A stretch of DNA of 64,000 nt, from positions 1 through 64,000 of the forward strand of contig JAKCOZ010000221.1 in NCBI GenBank assembly GCA_022605955.1, in the 5' to 3' direction. Below, piece after piece: positions 11,359 through 25,400 of this stretch (positions are counted from its first letter, which is position 1; each line of letters begins with the position of its first letter). Made by a program: the position numbers and the translations under genes. The notes under the pieces are model-generated. The model made no database searches. It was not told the origin of the DNA and worked only from the letters and a program-made list of their open reading frames with translations. Source of the DNA: Rallus limicola (taxonomy: Eukaryota > Chordata > Aves > Gruiformes > Rallidae).

Positions 11359-14300
11359 ATGCCTTTCAGGCCTAGCTTCTTTACTTTGGGAGTTATTGCT
11401 GGACGTATAGCATGTTTTGAACTGCAGTCTGCTAGGGCTGAGAAAAGCACCGTAGGAGGTTCCAGGCATGTTCCCTCTTTCCAGGCAAAGGAAAAGGCTG
11501 AGAGCCAAAGTGACAGGGGCTGCTCGTGTGTCCTGTTAGGAGGTTTCAGGCAAGCTATGCCTTTCAGGCCTAGCTTCTTTACTTTGGGAGTTATTGCTGG
11601 ACGTTTAGCATGTTTTGAACTGCAGTCTGCTAGGGCCGAGAAAAGCACCGTAGGAGGTTCCAGGCATGTTCCCTCTTTCCAGGCAAAGGAAAAGGCTGAG
11701 AGCCAAAGTGACAGGGTCTGCTCGTGTGTCCTGTTAGGAGGTTTCAGACAAGCTATGCCTTTCAGGCCTAGCTTCTTTACTTTGGGAGTTATTGCTGGAC
11801 GTTTAGCATGTTTTGAACTGCAGTCTGCTAGGGCCGAGAAAAGCACCGTAGGAGGTTCCAGGCATGTTCCCTCTTTCCAGGCAAAGGAAAAGGCTGAGAG
11901 CCAAAGTGACAGGGTCTGCTCGTGTGTCCTGTTAGGAGGTTTCAGACAAGCTATGCCTTTCAGGCCTAGCTTCTTTACTTTGGGAGTTATTGCTGGACGT
12001 TTAGCATGTTTTGAACTGCAGTCTGCTAGGGCCGAGAAAAGCACCGTAGGAGGTTCCAGGCATGTTCCCTCTTTCCAGGCAAAGGAAAAGGCTGAGAGCC
12101 AAAGTGACAGGGTCTGCTCGTGTGTCCTGTTAGGAGGTTTCAGACAAGCTATGCCTTTCAGGCCTAGCTTCTTTACTTTGGGAGTTATTGCTGGACGTTT
12201 AGCATGTTTTGAACTGCAGTCTGCTAGGGCCGAGAAAAGCACCGTAGGAGGTTCCAGGCATGTTCCCTCTTTCCAGGCAAAGGAAAAGGCTGAGAGCCAA
12301 AGTGACAGGGTCTGCTCGTGTGTCCTGTTAGGAGGTTTCAGACAAGCTATGCCTTTCAGGCCTAGCTTCTTTACTTTGGGAGTTATTGCTGGACGTTTAG
12401 CATGTTTTGAACTGCAGTCTGCTAGGGCCGAGAAAAGCACCGTAGGAGGTTCCAGGCATGTTCCCTCTTTCCAGGCAAAGGAAAAGGCTGAGAGCCAAAG
12501 CGACAGGGTCTGCTCGTGTGTCCTGTTAGGAGGTTTCAGACAAGCTATGCCTTTCAGGCCTAGCTTCTTTACTTTGGGAGTTATTGCTGGACGTTTAGCA
12601 TGTTTTGAACTGCAGTCTGCTAGGGCCGAGAAAAGCACCGTAGGAGGTTCCAGGCATGTTCCCTCTTTCCAGGCAAAGGAAAAGGCTGAGAGCCAAAGTG
12701 ACAGGGTCTGCTCGTGTGTCCTGTTAGGAGGTTTCAGACAAGCTATGCCTTTCAGGCCTAGCTTCTTTACTTTGGGAGTTATTGCTGGACGTTTAGCATG
12801 TTTTGAACTGCAGTCTGCTAGGGCCGAGAAAAGCACCGTAGGAGGTTCCAGGCATGTTCCCTCTTTCCAGGCAAAGGAAAAGGCTGAGAGCCAAAGTGAC
12901 AGGGTCTGCTCGTGTGTCCTGTTAGGAGGTTTCAGACAAGCTATGCCTTTCAGGCCTAGCTTCTTTACTTTGGGAGTTATTGCTGGACGTTTAGCATGTT
13001 TTGAACTGCAGTCTGCTAGGGCCGAGAAAAGCACCGTAGGAGGTTCCAGGCATGTTCCCTCTTTCCAGGCAAAGGAAAAGGCTGAGAGCCAAAGTGACAG
13101 GGGCTGCTCGTGTGTCCTGTTAGGAGGTTTCAGACAAGCTATGCCTTTCAGGCCTAGCTTCTTTACTTTGGGAGTTATTGCTGGACGTTTAGCATGTTTT
13201 GAACTGCAGTCTGCTAGGTCCGAGAAAAGCACCGTAGGAGGTTCCAGGCATGTTCCCTCTTTCCAGGCAAAGGAAAAGGCTGAGAGCCAAAGTGACAGGG
13301 TCTGCTCGTGTGTCCTGTTAGGAGGTTTCAAACAAGCTATGCCTTTCAGGCCTAGCTTCTTTAGTTTGGGAGTTATTGCTGGACGTTTAGCATGTTTTGA
13401 ACTGCAGTCTGCTAGGGCCGAGAAAAGCACCGTAGGAGGTTCCAGGCATGTTCCCTCTTTCCAGGCAAAGGAAAAGGCTGAGAGCCAAAGTGACAGGGTC
13501 TTCTCGTGTGTCCTGTTAGGAGGTTTCAGACAAGCTATGCCTTTCAGGCCTAGCTTCTTTACTTTGGGAGTTATTGCTGGACGTTTAGCATGTTTTGAAC
13601 TGCAGTCTGCTAGGGCCGAGAAAAGCACCGTAGGAGGTTCCAGGCATGTTCCCTCTTTCCAGGCAAAGGAAAAAGCTGAGAGCCAAAGTGACAGGGGCTG
13701 CTCGTGTGTCCTGTTAGGAGGTTTCAGACAAGCCATGCCTTTCAGGCCTAGCTTCTTTACTTTGGGAGTTATTGCTGGACGTTTAGCATGTTTTGAACTG
13801 CAGTCTGCTAGGGCCGAGAAAAGCACCGTAGGAGGTTCCAGGCATGTTCCCTCTTTCCAGGCAAAGGAAAAGGCTGAGAGCCAAAGTGACAGGGTCTGCT
13901 CGTGTGTCCTGTTAGGAGGTTTCAGACAAGCTATGCCTTTCATGCCTAGCTTCTTTACTTTGGGAGTTATTGCTGGACGTTTAGCATGTTTTGAACTGCA
14001 GTCTGCTAGGGCCGAGAAAAGCACCGTAGGAGGTTCCAGGCATGTTCCCTCTTTCCAGGCAAAGGAAAAGGCTGAGAGCCAAAGCGACAGGGTCTGCTCG
14101 TGTGTCCTGTTAGGAGGTTTCAGACAAGCTATGCTTTTCAGGCCTAGCTTCTTTACTTTGGGAGTTATTGCTGGACGTTTAGCATGTTTTGAACTGCAGT
14201 CTGCTAGGGCCGAGAAAAGCACCGGAGGAGGTTCCAGGCATGTTCCCTCTTTCCAGGCAAAGGAAAAGGCTGAGAGCCAAAGTGACAGGGGCTGCTCGTG

Positions 14301-17300
14301 TGTCCTGTTAGGAGGTTTCAGACAAGCTATGCCTTTCAGGCCTAGCTTCTTTAGTTTGGGAGTTATTGCTGGACGTTTAGCATGTTTTGAACTGCAGTCT
14401 GCTAGGGCCGAGAAAAGCACCGTAGGAGGTTCCAGGCATGTTCCCTCTTTCCAGGCAAAGGAAAAGGCTGAGAGCCAAAGTGACAGGGGCTGCTCGTGTG
14501 TCCTGTTAGGAGGTTTCAGACAAGCTATGCCTTTCAGGCCTAGCTTCTTTACTTTGGGAGTTATTGCTGGACGTTTAGCATGTTTTGAACTGCAGTCTGC
14601 TAGGGCCGAGAAAAGCACCGTAGGAGGTTCCAGGCATGTTCCCTCTTTCCAGGCAAAGGAAAAGGCTGAGAGCCAAAGCGACAGGGTCTGCTCGTGTGTC
14701 CTGTTAGGAGGTTTCAGACAAGCTATGCCTTTCAGGCCTAGCTTCTTTACTTTGGGAGTTATTGCTGGACGTTTAGCATGTTTTGAACTGCAGTCTGCTA
14801 GGGCCGAGAAAAGCACCGTAGGAGGTTCCAGGCATGTTCCCTCTTTCCAGGCAAAGGAAAAGGCTGAGAGCCAAAGTGACAGGGTCTGCTCGTGTGTCCT
14901 GTTAGGAGGTTTCAGACAAGCTATGCCTTTCAGGCCTAGCTTCTTTACTTTGGGAGTTATTGCTGGACGTTTAGCATGTTTTGAACTGCAGTCTGCTAGG
15001 GCCGAGAAAAGCACCGTAGGAGGTTCCAGGCATGTTCCCTCTTTCCAGGCAAAGGAAAAGGCTGAGAGCCAAAGTGACAGGGTCTGCTCGTGTGTCCTGT
15101 TAGGAGGTTTCAGACAAGCTATGCCTTTCAGGCCTAGCTTCTTTACTTTGGGAGTTATTGCTGGACGTTTAGCATGTTTTGAACTGCAGTCTGCTAGGGC
15201 CGAGAAAAGCACCGTAGGAGGTTCCAGGCATGTTCCCTCTTTCCAGGCAAAGGAAAAGGCTGAGAGCCAAAGCGACAGGGTCTGCTCGTGTGTCCTGTTA
15301 GGAGGTTTCAGACAAGCTATGCCTTTCAGGCCTAGCTTCTTTACTTTGGGAGTTATTGCTGGACGTTTAGCATGTTTTGAACTGCAGTCTGCTAGGGCCG
15401 AGAAAAGCACCGTAGGAGGTTCCAGGCATGTTCCCTCTTTCCAGGCAAAGGAAAAGGCTGAGAGCCAAAGCGACAGGGTCTGCTCTTGTGTCCTGTTAGG
15501 AGGTTTCAGACAAGCTATGCCTTTCAGGCCTAGCTTCTTTACTTTGGGAGTTATTGCTGGACGTTTAGCATGTTTTGAACTGCAGTCTGCTAGGGCCGAG
15601 AAAAGCACCGTAGGAGGTTCCAGGCATGTTCCCTCTTTCCAGGCAAAGGAAAAGGCTGAGAGCCAAAGTGACAGGGTCTGCTCGTGTGTCCTGTTAGGAG
15701 GTTTCAGACAAGCTATGCCTTTCAGGCCTAGCTTCTTTACTTTGGGAGTTATTGCTGGACGTTTAGCATGTTTTGAACTGCAGTCTGCTAGGGCCGAGAA
15801 AAGCACCGTAGGAGGTTCCAGGCATGTTCCCTCTTTCCAGGCAAAGGAAAAGGCTGAGAGCCAAAGTGACAGGGTCTGCTCGTGTGTCCTGTTAGGAGGT
15901 TTCAGACAAGCTATGCCTTTCAGGCCTAGCTTCTTTACTTTGGGAGTTATTGCTGGACGTTTAGCATGTTTTGAACTGCAGTCTGCTAGGGCCGAGAAAA
16001 GCACCGGAGGAGGTTCCAGGCATGTTCCCTCTTTCCAGGCAAAGGAAAAGGCTGAGAGCCAAAGCGACAGGGTCTGCTCGTCTGTCCTGTTAGGAGGTTT
16101 CAGACAAGCTATGCCTTTCAGGCCTAGCTTCTTTACTTTGGGAGTTATTGCTGGACGTTTAGCATGTTTTGAACTGCAGTCTGCTAGGGCCGAGAAAAGC
16201 ACCGTAGGAGGTTCCAGGCATGTTCCCTCTTTCCAGGCAAAGGAAAAAGCTGAGAGCCAAAGTGACAGGGGCTGCTCGTGTGTCCTGTTAGGAGGTTTCA
16301 GACAAGCCATGCCTTTCAGGCCTAGCTTCTTTACTTTGGGAGTTATTGCTGGACGTTTAGCATGTTTTGAACTGCAGTCTGCTAGGGCCGAGAAAAGCAC
16401 CGTAGGAGGTTCCAGGCATGTTCCCTCTTTCCAGGCAAAGGAAAAGGCTGAGAGCCAAAGTGACAGGGTCTGCTCGTGTGTCCTGTTAGGAGGTTTCAGA
16501 CAAGCTATGCCTTTCATGCCTAGCTTCTTTACTTTGGGAGTTATTGCTGGACGTTTAGCATGTTTTGAACTGCAGTCTGCTAGGGCCGAGAAAAGCACCG
16601 TAGGAGGTTCCAGGCATGTTCCCTCTTTCCAGGCAAAGGAAAAGGCTGAGAGCCAAAGCGACAGGGTCTGCTCGTGTGTCCTGTTAGGAGGTTTCAGACA
16701 AGCTATGCTTTTCAGGCCTAGCTTCTTTACTTTGGGAGTTATTGCTGGACGTTTAGCATGTTTTGAACTGCAGTCTGCTAGGGCCGAGAAAAGCACCGGA
16801 GGAGGTTCCAGGCATGTTCCCTCTTTCCAGGCAAAGGAAAAGGCTGAGAGCCAAAGTGACAGGGGCTGCTCGTGTGTCCTGTTAGGAGGTTTCAGACAAG
16901 CTATGCCTTTCAGGCCTAGCTTCTTTAGTTTGGGAGTTATTGCTGGACGTTTAGCATGTTTTGAACTGCAGTCTGCTAGGGCCGAGAAAAGCACCGTAGG
17001 AGGTTCCAGGCATGTTCCCTCTTTCCAGGCAAAGGAAAAGGCTGAGAGCCAAAGTGACAGGGGCTGCTCGTGTGTCCTGTTAGGAGGTTTCAGACAAGCT
17101 ATGCCTTTCAGGCCTAGCTTCTTTACTTTGGGAGTTATTGCTGGACGTTTAGCATGTTTTGAACTGCAGTCTGCTAGGGCCGAGAAAAGCACCGTAGGAG
17201 GTTCCAGGCATGTTCCCTCTTTCCAGGCAAAGGAAAAGGCTGAGAGCCAAAGCGACAGGGTCTGCTCGTGTGTCCTGTTAGGAGGTTTCAGACAAGCTAT

Positions 17301-19476
17301 GCCTTTCAGGCCTAGCTTCTTTACTTTGGGAGTTATTGCTGGACGTTTAGCATGTTTTGAACTGCAGTCTGCTAGGGCCGAGAAAAGCACCGTAGGAGGT
17401 TCCAGGCATGTTCCCTCTTTCCAGGCAAAGGAAAAGGCTGAGAGCCAAAGTGACAGGGTCTGCTCGTGTGTCCTGTTAGGAGGTTTCAGACAAGCTATGC
17501 CTTTCAGGCCTAGCTTCTTTACTTTGGGAGTTATTGCTGGACGTTTAGCATGTTTTGAACTGCAGTCTGCTAGGGCCGAGAAAAGCACCGTAGGAGGTTC
17601 CAGGCATGTTCCCTCTTTCCAGGCAAAGGAAAAGGCTGAGAGCCAAAGTGACAGGGTCTGCTCGTGTGTCCTGTTAGGAGGTTTCAGACAAGCTATGCCT
17701 TTCAGGCCTAGCTTCTTTACTTTGGGAGTTATTGCTGGACGTTTAGCATGTTTTGAACTGCAGTCTGCTAGGGCCGAGAAAAGCACCGTAGGAGGTTCCA
17801 GGCATGTTCCCTCTTTCCAGGCAAAGGAAAAGGCTGAGAGCCAAAGCGACAGGGTCTGCTCGTGTGTCCTGTTAGGAGGTTTCAGACAAGCTATGCCTTT
17901 CAGGCCTAGCTTCTTTACTTTGGGAGTTATTGCTGGACGTTTAGCATGTTTTGAACTGCAGTCTGCTAGGGCCGAGAAAAGCACCGTAGGAGGTTCCAGG
18001 CATGTTCCCTCTTTCCAGGCAAAGGAAAAGGCTGAGAGCCAAAGCGACAGGGTCTGCTCTTGTGTCCTGTTAGGAGGTTTCAGACAAGCTATGCCTTTCA
18101 GGCCTAGCTTCTTTACTTTGGGAGTTATTGCTGGACGTTTAGCATGTTTTGAACTGCAGTCTGCTAGGGCCGAGAAAAGCACCGTAGGAGGTTCCAGGCA
18201 TGTTCCCTCTTTCCAGGCAAAGGAAAAGGCTGAGAGCCAAAGTGACAGGGTCTGCTCGTGTGTCCTGTTAGGAGGTTTCAGACAAGCTATGCCTTTCAGG
18301 CCTAGCTTCTTTACTTTGGGAGTTATTGCTGGACGTTTAGCATGTTTTGAACTGCAGTCTGCTAGGGCCGAGAAAAGCACCGTAGGAGGTTCCAGGCATG
18401 TTCCCTCTTTCCAGGCAAAGGAAAAGGCTGAGAGCCAAAGTGACAGGGTCTGCTCGTGTGTCCTGTTAGGAGGTTTCAGACAAGCTATGCCTTTCAGGCC
18501 TAGCTTCTTTACTTTGGGAGTTATTGCTGGACGTTTAGCATGTTTTGAACTGCAGTCTGCTAGGGCCGAGAAAAGCACCGTAGGAGGTTCCAGGCATGTT
18601 CCCTCTTTCCAGGCAAAGGAAAAGGCTGAGAGCCAAAGCGACAGGGTCTGCTCGTCTGTCCTGTTAGGAGGTTTCAGACAAGCTATGCCTTTCAGGCCTA
18701 GCTTCTTTACTTTGGGAGTTATTGCTGGACGTTTAGCATGTTTTGAACTGCAGTCTGCTAGGGCCGAGAAAAGCACCGTAGGAGGTTCCAGGCATGTTCC
18801 CTCTTTCCAGGCAAAGGAAAAGGCTGAGAGCCAAAGAGACAGGGTCTGCTCGTGTGTCCTGTTAGGAGGTTTCAGACAAGCTATGCCTTTCAGGCCTAGC
18901 TTCTTTACTTTGGGAGTTATTGCTGGACGTTTAGCATGTTTTGAACTGCAGTCTGCTAGGGCCGAGAAAAGCACCGTAGGAGGTTCCAGGCATGTTCCCT
19001 CTTTCCAGGCAAAGGAAAAGGCTGAGAGCCAAAGTGACAGGGGCTGCTCGTGTGTCCTGTTAGGAGGTTTCAGACAAGCTATGCCTTTCAGGCCTAGCTT
19101 CTTTACTTTGGGAGTTATTGCTGGACGTTTAGCATGTTTTGAACTGCAGTCTGCTAGGGCCGAGAAAAGCACCGTAGGAGGTTCCAGGCATGTTCCCTCT
19201 TTCCAGGCAAAGGAAAAGGCTGAGAGCCAAAGTGACAGGGTCTGCTCGTGTGTCCTGTTAGGAGGTTTCAGACAAGCTATGCCTTTCAGGCCTAGCTTCT
19301 TTACTTTGGGAGTTATTGCTGGACGTTTAGCATGTTTTGAACTGCAGTCTGCTAGGGCCGAGAAAAGCACCGTAGGAGGTTCCAGGCATGTTCCCTCTTT
19401 CCAGGCAAAGGAAAAGGCTGAGAGCCAAAGCGACAGGGTCTGCTCGTCTGTCCTGTTAGGAGGTTTCAGACAAGCT
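11359..19476. repeat. 28-mer HOR copy 3 (41 monomers: 28 plus a 13-monomer duplication)
   Basis: It starts with the CGTATA monomer at 11359 and runs a-k once. Types l through x then occur twice (13537-16110 and 16111-18684), followed by y (18685), z (18883), A (19081) and B (19279). All 28 types are represented. Together with copies 1, 2 and 4 this supports 28 monomers (5544 bp) as the ancestral unit. Confidence 0.83.
13537..18684. repeat. Tandem duplication of 13 monomers (2 x 2574 bp, types l-x)
   Basis: Types l (AAAGCT, GGGG, CAAGCC), m, n (TTCATG), o (ATGCTTTT, CCGGAGG), p, q, r, s, t, u (CTCTTG), v, w, x (CTCGTCTG) run 13537-16110 and again 16111-18684. The x monomer of the first block (15913) additionally carries CCGGAGG, absent from x in the second block. 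This is either a new mutation or a mosaic at the exchange point. Confidence 0.82.
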
Positions 19477-22400
19477 ATGCCTTTCAGGCCTAGCTTCTTT
19501 ACTTTGGGAGTTATTGCTGGACGTATAGCATGTTTTGAACTGCAGTCTGCTAGGGCTGAGAAAAGCACCGTAGGAGGTTCCAGGCATGTTCCCTCTTTCC
19601 AGGCAAAGGAAAAGGCTGAGAGCCAAAGTGACAGGGGCTGCTCGTGTGTCCTGTTAGGAGGTTTCAGGCAAGCTATGCCTTTCAGGCCTAGCTTCTTTAC
19701 TTTGGGAGTTATTGCTGGACGTTTAGCATGTTTTGAACTGCAGTCTGCTAGGGCCGAGAAAAGCACCGTAGGAGGTTCCAGGCATGTTCCCTCTTTCCAG
19801 GCAAAGGAAAAGGCTGAGAGCCAAAGTGACAGGGTCTGCTCGTGTGTCCTGTTAGGAGGTTTCAGACAAGCTATGCCTTTCAGGCCTAGCTTCTTTACTT
19901 TGGGAGTTATTGCTGGACGTTTAGCATGTTTTGAACTGCAGTCTGCTAGGGCCGAGAAAAGCACCGTAGGAGGTTCCAGGCATGTTCCCTCTTTCCAGGC
20001 AAAGGAAAAGGCTGAGAGCCAAAGTGACAGGGTCTGCTCGTGTGTCCTGTTAGGAGGTTTCAGACAAGCTATGCCTTTCAGGCCTAGCTTCTTTACTTTG
20101 GGAGTTATTGCTGGACGTTTAGCATGTTTTGAACTGCAGTCTGCTAGGGCCGAGAAAAGCACCGTAGGAGGTTCCAGGCATGTTCCCTCTTTCCAGGCAA
20201 AGGAAAAGGCTGAGAGCCAAAGTGACAGGGTCTGCTCGTGTGTCCTGTTAGGAGGTTTCAGACAAGCTATGCCTTTCAGGCCTAGCTTCTTTACTTTGGG
20301 AGTTATTGCTGGACGTTTAGCATGTTTTGAACTGCAGTCTGCTAGGGCCGAGAAAAGCACCGTAGGAGGTTCCAGGCATGTTCCCTCTTTCCAGGCAAAG
20401 GAAAAGGCTGAGAGCCAAAGTGACAGGGTCTGCTCGTGTGTCCTGTTAGGAGGTTTCAGACAAGCTATGCCTTTCAGGCCTAGCTTCTTTACTTTGGGAG
20501 TTATTGCTGGACGTTTAGCATGTTTTGAACTGCAGTCTGCTAGGGCCGAGAAAAGCACCGTAGGAGGTTCCAGGCATGTTCCCTCTTTCCAGGCAAAGGA
20601 AAAGGCTGAGAGCCAAAGCGACAGGGTCTGCTCGTGTGTCCTGTTAGGAGGTTTCAGACAAGCTATGCCTTTCAGGCCTAGCTTCTTTACTTTGGGAGTT
20701 ATTGCTGGACGTTTAGCATGTTTTGAACTGCAGTCTGCTAGGGCCGAGAAAAGCACCGTAGGAGGTTCCAGGCATGTTCCCTCTTTCCAGGCAAAGGAAA
20801 AGGCTGAGAGCCAAAGTGACAGGGTCTGCTCGTGTGTCCTGTTAGGAGGTTTCAGACAAGCTATGCCTTTCAGGCCTAGCTTCTTTACTTTGGGAGTTAT
20901 TGCTGGACGTTTAGCATGTTTTGAACTGCAGTCTGCTAGGGCCGAGAAAAGCACCGTAGGAGGTTCCAGGCATGTTCCCTCTTTCCAGGCAAAGGAAAAG
21001 GCTGAGAGCCAAAGTGACAGGGTCTGCTCGTGTGTCCTGTTAGGAGGTTTCAGACAAGCTATGCCTTTCAGGCCTAGCTTCTTTACTTTGGGAGTTATTG
21101 CTGGACGTTTAGCATGTTTTGAACTGCAGTCTGCTAGGGCCGAGAAAAGCACCGTAGGAGGTTCCAGGCATGTTCCCTCTTTCCAGGCAAAGGAAAAGGC
21201 TGAGAGCCAAAGTGACAGGGGCTGCTCGTGTGTCCTGTTAGGAGGTTTCAGACAAGCTATGCCTTTCAGGCCTAGCTTCTTTACTTTGGGAGTTATTGCT
21301 GGACGTTTAGCATGTTTTGAACTGCAGTCTGCTAGGTCCGAGAAAAGCACCGTAGGAGGTTCCAGGCATGTTCCCTCTTTCCAGGCAAAGGAAAAGGCTG
21401 AGAGCCAAAGTGACAGGGTCTGCTCGTGTGTCCTGTTAGGAGGTTTCAAACAAGCTATGCCTTTCAGGCCTAGCTTCTTTAGTTTGGGAGTTATTGCTGG
21501 ACGTTTAGCATGTTTTGAACTGCAGTCTGCTAGGGCCGAGAAAAGCACCGTAGGAGGTTCCAGGCATGTTCCCTCTTTCCAGGCAAAGGAAAAGGCTGAG
21601 AGCCAAAGTGACAGGGTCTTCTCGTGTGTCCTGTTAGGAGGTTTCAGACAAGCTATGCCTTTCAGGCCTAGCTTCTTTACTTTGGGAGTTATTGCTGGAC
21701 GTTTAGCATGTTTTGAACTGCAGTCTGCTAGGGCCGAGAAAAGCACCGTAGGAGGTTCCAGGCATGTTCCCTCTTTCCAGGCAAAGGAAAAGGCTGAGAG
21801 CCAAAGTGACAGGGTCTGCTCGTGTGTCCTGTTAGGAGGTTTCAGACAAGCTATGCCTTTCAGGCCTAGCTTCTTTACTTTGGGAGTTATTGCTGGACGT
21901 TTAGCATGTTTTGAACTGCAGTCTGCTAGGGCCGAGAAAAGCACCGTAGGAGGTTCCAGGCATGTTCCCTCTTTCCAGGCAAAGGAAAAGGCTGAGAGCC
22001 AAAGTGACAGGGTCTGCTCGTGTGTCCTGTTAGGAGGTTTCAGACAAGCTATGCCTTTCAGGCCTAGCTTCTTTACTTTGGGAGTTATTGCTGGACGTTT
22101 AGCATGTTTTGAACTGCAGTCTGCTAGGGCCGAGAAAAGCACCGTAGGAGGTTCCAGGCATGTTCCCTCTTTCCAGGCAAAGGAAAAGGCTGAGAGCCAA
22201 AGCGACAGGGTCTGCTCGTGTGTCCTGTTAGGAGGTTTCAGACAAGCTATGCCTTTCAGGCCTAGCTTCTTTACTTTGGGAGTTATTGCTGGACGTTTAG
22301 CATGTTTTGAACTGCAGTCTGCTAGGGCCGAGAAAAGCACCGTAGGAGGTTCCAGGCATGTTCCCTCTTTCCAGGCAAAGGAAAAGGCTGAGAGCCAAAG

Positions 22401-25400
22401 TGACAGGGTCTGCTCGTGTGTCCTGTTAGGAGGTTTCAGACAAGCTATGCCTTTCAGGCCTAGCTTCTTTACTTTGGGAGTTATTGCTGGACGTTTAGCA
22501 TGTTTTGAACTGCAGTCTGCTAGGGCCGAGAAAAGCACCGTAGGAGGTTCCAGGCATGTTCCCTCTTTCCAGGCAAAGGAAAAGGCTGAGAGCCAAAGTG
22601 ACAGGGTCTGCTCGTGTGTCCTGTTAGGAGGTTTCAGACAAGCTATGCCTTTCAGGCCTAGCTTCTTTACTTTGGGAGTTATTGCTGGACGTTTAGCATG
22701 TTTTGAACTGCAGTCTGCTAGGGCCGAGAAAAGCACCGTAGGAGGTTCCAGGCATGTTCCCTCTTTCCAGGCAAAGGAAAAGGCTGAGAGCCAAAGTGAC
22801 AGGGGCTGCTCGTGTGTCCTGTTAGGAGGTTTCAGACAAGCTATGCCTTTCAGGCCTAGCTTCTTTACTTTGGGAGTTATTGCTGGACGTTTAGCATGTT
22901 TTGAACTGCAGTCTGCTAGGTCCGAGAAAAGCACCGTAGGAGGTTCCAGGCATGTTCCCTCTTTCCAGGCAAAGGAAAAGGCTGAGAGCCAAAGTGACAG
23001 GGTCTGCTCGTGTGTCCTGTTAGGAGGTTTCAAACAAGCTATGCCTTTCAGGCCTAGCTTCTTTAGTTTGGGAGTTATTGCTGGACGTTTAGCATGTTTT
23101 GAACTGCAGTCTGCTAGGGCCGAGAAAAGCACCGTAGGAGGTTCCAGGCATGTTCCCTCTTTCCAGGCAAAGGAAAAGGCTGAGAGCCAAAGTGACAGGG
23201 TCTTCTCGTGTGTCCTGTTAGGAGGTTTCAGACAAGCTATGCCTTTCAGGCCTAGCTTCTTTACTTTGGGAGTTATTGCTGGACGTTTAGCATGTTTTGA
23301 ACTGCAGTCTGCTAGGGCCGAGAAAAGCACCGTAGGAGGTTCCAGGCATGTTCCCTCTTTCCAGGCAAAGGAAAAAGCTGAGAGCCAAAGTGACAGGGGC
23401 TGCTCGTGTGTCCTGTTAGGAGGTTTCAGACAAGCCATGCCTTTCAGGCCTAGCTTCTTTACTTTGGGAGTTATTGCTGGACGTTTAGCATGTTTTGAAC
23501 TGCAGTCTGCTAGGGCCGAGAAAAGCACCGTAGGAGGTTCCAGGCATGTTCCCTCTTTCCAGGCAAAGGAAAAGGCTGAGAGCCAAAGTGACAGGGTCTG
23601 CTCGTGTGTCCTGTTAGGAGGTTTCAGACAAGCTATGCCTTTCATGCCTAGCTTCTTTACTTTGGGAGTTATTGCTGGACGTTTAGCATGTTTTGAACTG
23701 CAGTCTGCTAGGGCCGAGAAAAGCACCGTAGGAGGTTCCAGGCATGTTCCCTCTTTCCAGGCAAAGGAAAAGGCTGAGAGCCAAAGCGACAGGGTCTGCT
23801 CGTGTGTCCTGTTAGGAGGTTTCAGACAAGCTATGCTTTTCAGGCCTAGCTTCTTTACTTTGGGAGTTATTGCTGGACGTTTAGCATGTTTTGAACTGCA
23901 GTCTGCTAGGGCCGAGAAAAGCACCGGAGGAGGTTCCAGGCATGTTCCCTCTTTCCAGGCAAAGGAAAAGGCTGAGAGCCAAAGTGACAGGGGCTGCTCG
24001 TGTGTCCTGTTAGGAGGTTTCAGACAAGCTATGCCTTTCAGGCCTAGCTTCTTTAGTTTGGGAGTTATTGCTGGACGTTTAGCATGTTTTGAACTGCAGT
24101 CTGCTAGGGCCGAGAAAAGCACCGTAGGAGGTTCCAGGCATGTTCCCTCTTTCCAGGCAAAGGAAAAGGCTGAGAGCCAAAGTGACAGGGGCTGCTCGTG
24201 TGTCCTGTTAGGAGGTTTCAGACAAGCTATGCCTTTCAGGCCTAGCTTCTTTACTTTGGGAGTTATTGCTGGACGTTTAGCATGTTTTGAACTGCAGTCT
24301 GCTAGGGCCGAGAAAAGCACCGTAGGAGGTTCCAGGCATGTTCCCTCTTTCCAGGCAAAGGAAAAGGCTGAGAGCCAAAGCGACAGGGTCTGCTCGTGTG
24401 TCCTGTTAGGAGGTTTCAGACAAGCTATGCCTTTCAGGCCTAGCTTCTTTACTTTGGGAGTTATTGCTGGACGTTTAGCATGTTTTGAACTGCAGTCTGC
24501 TAGGGCCGAGAAAAGCACCGTAGGAGGTTCCAGGCATGTTCCCTCTTTCCAGGCAAAGGAAAAGGCTGAGAGCCAAAGTGACAGGGTCTGCTCGTGTGTC
24601 CTGTTAGGAGGTTTCAGACAAGCTATGCCTTTCAGGCCTAGCTTCTTTACTTTGGGAGTTATTGCTGGACGTTTAGCATGTTTTGAACTGCAGTCTGCTA
24701 GGGCCGAGAAAAGCACCGTAGGAGGTTCCAGGCATGTTCCCTCTTTCCAGGCAAAGGAAAAGGCTGAGAGCCAAAGTGACAGGGTCTGCTCGTGTGTCCT
24801 GTTAGGAGGTTTCAGACAAGCTATGCCTTTCAGGCCTAGCTTCTTTACTTTGGGAGTTATTGCTGGACGTTTAGCATGTTTTGAACTGCAGTCTGCTAGG
24901 GCCGAGAAAAGCACCGTAGGAGGTTCCAGGCATGTTCCCTCTTTCCAGGCAAAGGAAAAGGCTGAGAGCCAAAGCGACAGGGTCTGCTCGTGTGTCCTGT
25001 TAGGAGGTTTCAGACAAGCTATGCCTTTCAGGCCTAGCTTCTTTACTTTGGGAGTTATTGCTGGACGTTTAGCATGTTTTGAACTGCAGTCTGCTAGGGC
25101 CGAGAAAAGCACCGTAGGAGGTTCCAGGCATGTTCCCTCTTTCCAGGCAAAGGAAAAGGCTGAGAGCCAAAGCGACAGGGTCTGCTCTTGTGTCCTGTTA
25201 GGAGGTTTCAGACAAGCTATGCCTTTCAGGCCTAGCTTCTTTACTTTGGGAGTTATTGCTGGACGTTTAGCATGTTTTGAACTGCAGTCTGCTAGGGCCG
25301 AGAAAAGCACCGTAGGAGGTTCCAGGCATGTTCCCTCTTTCCAGGCAAAGGAAAAGGCTGAGAGCCAAAGTGACAGGGTCTGCTCGTGTGTCCTGTTAGG

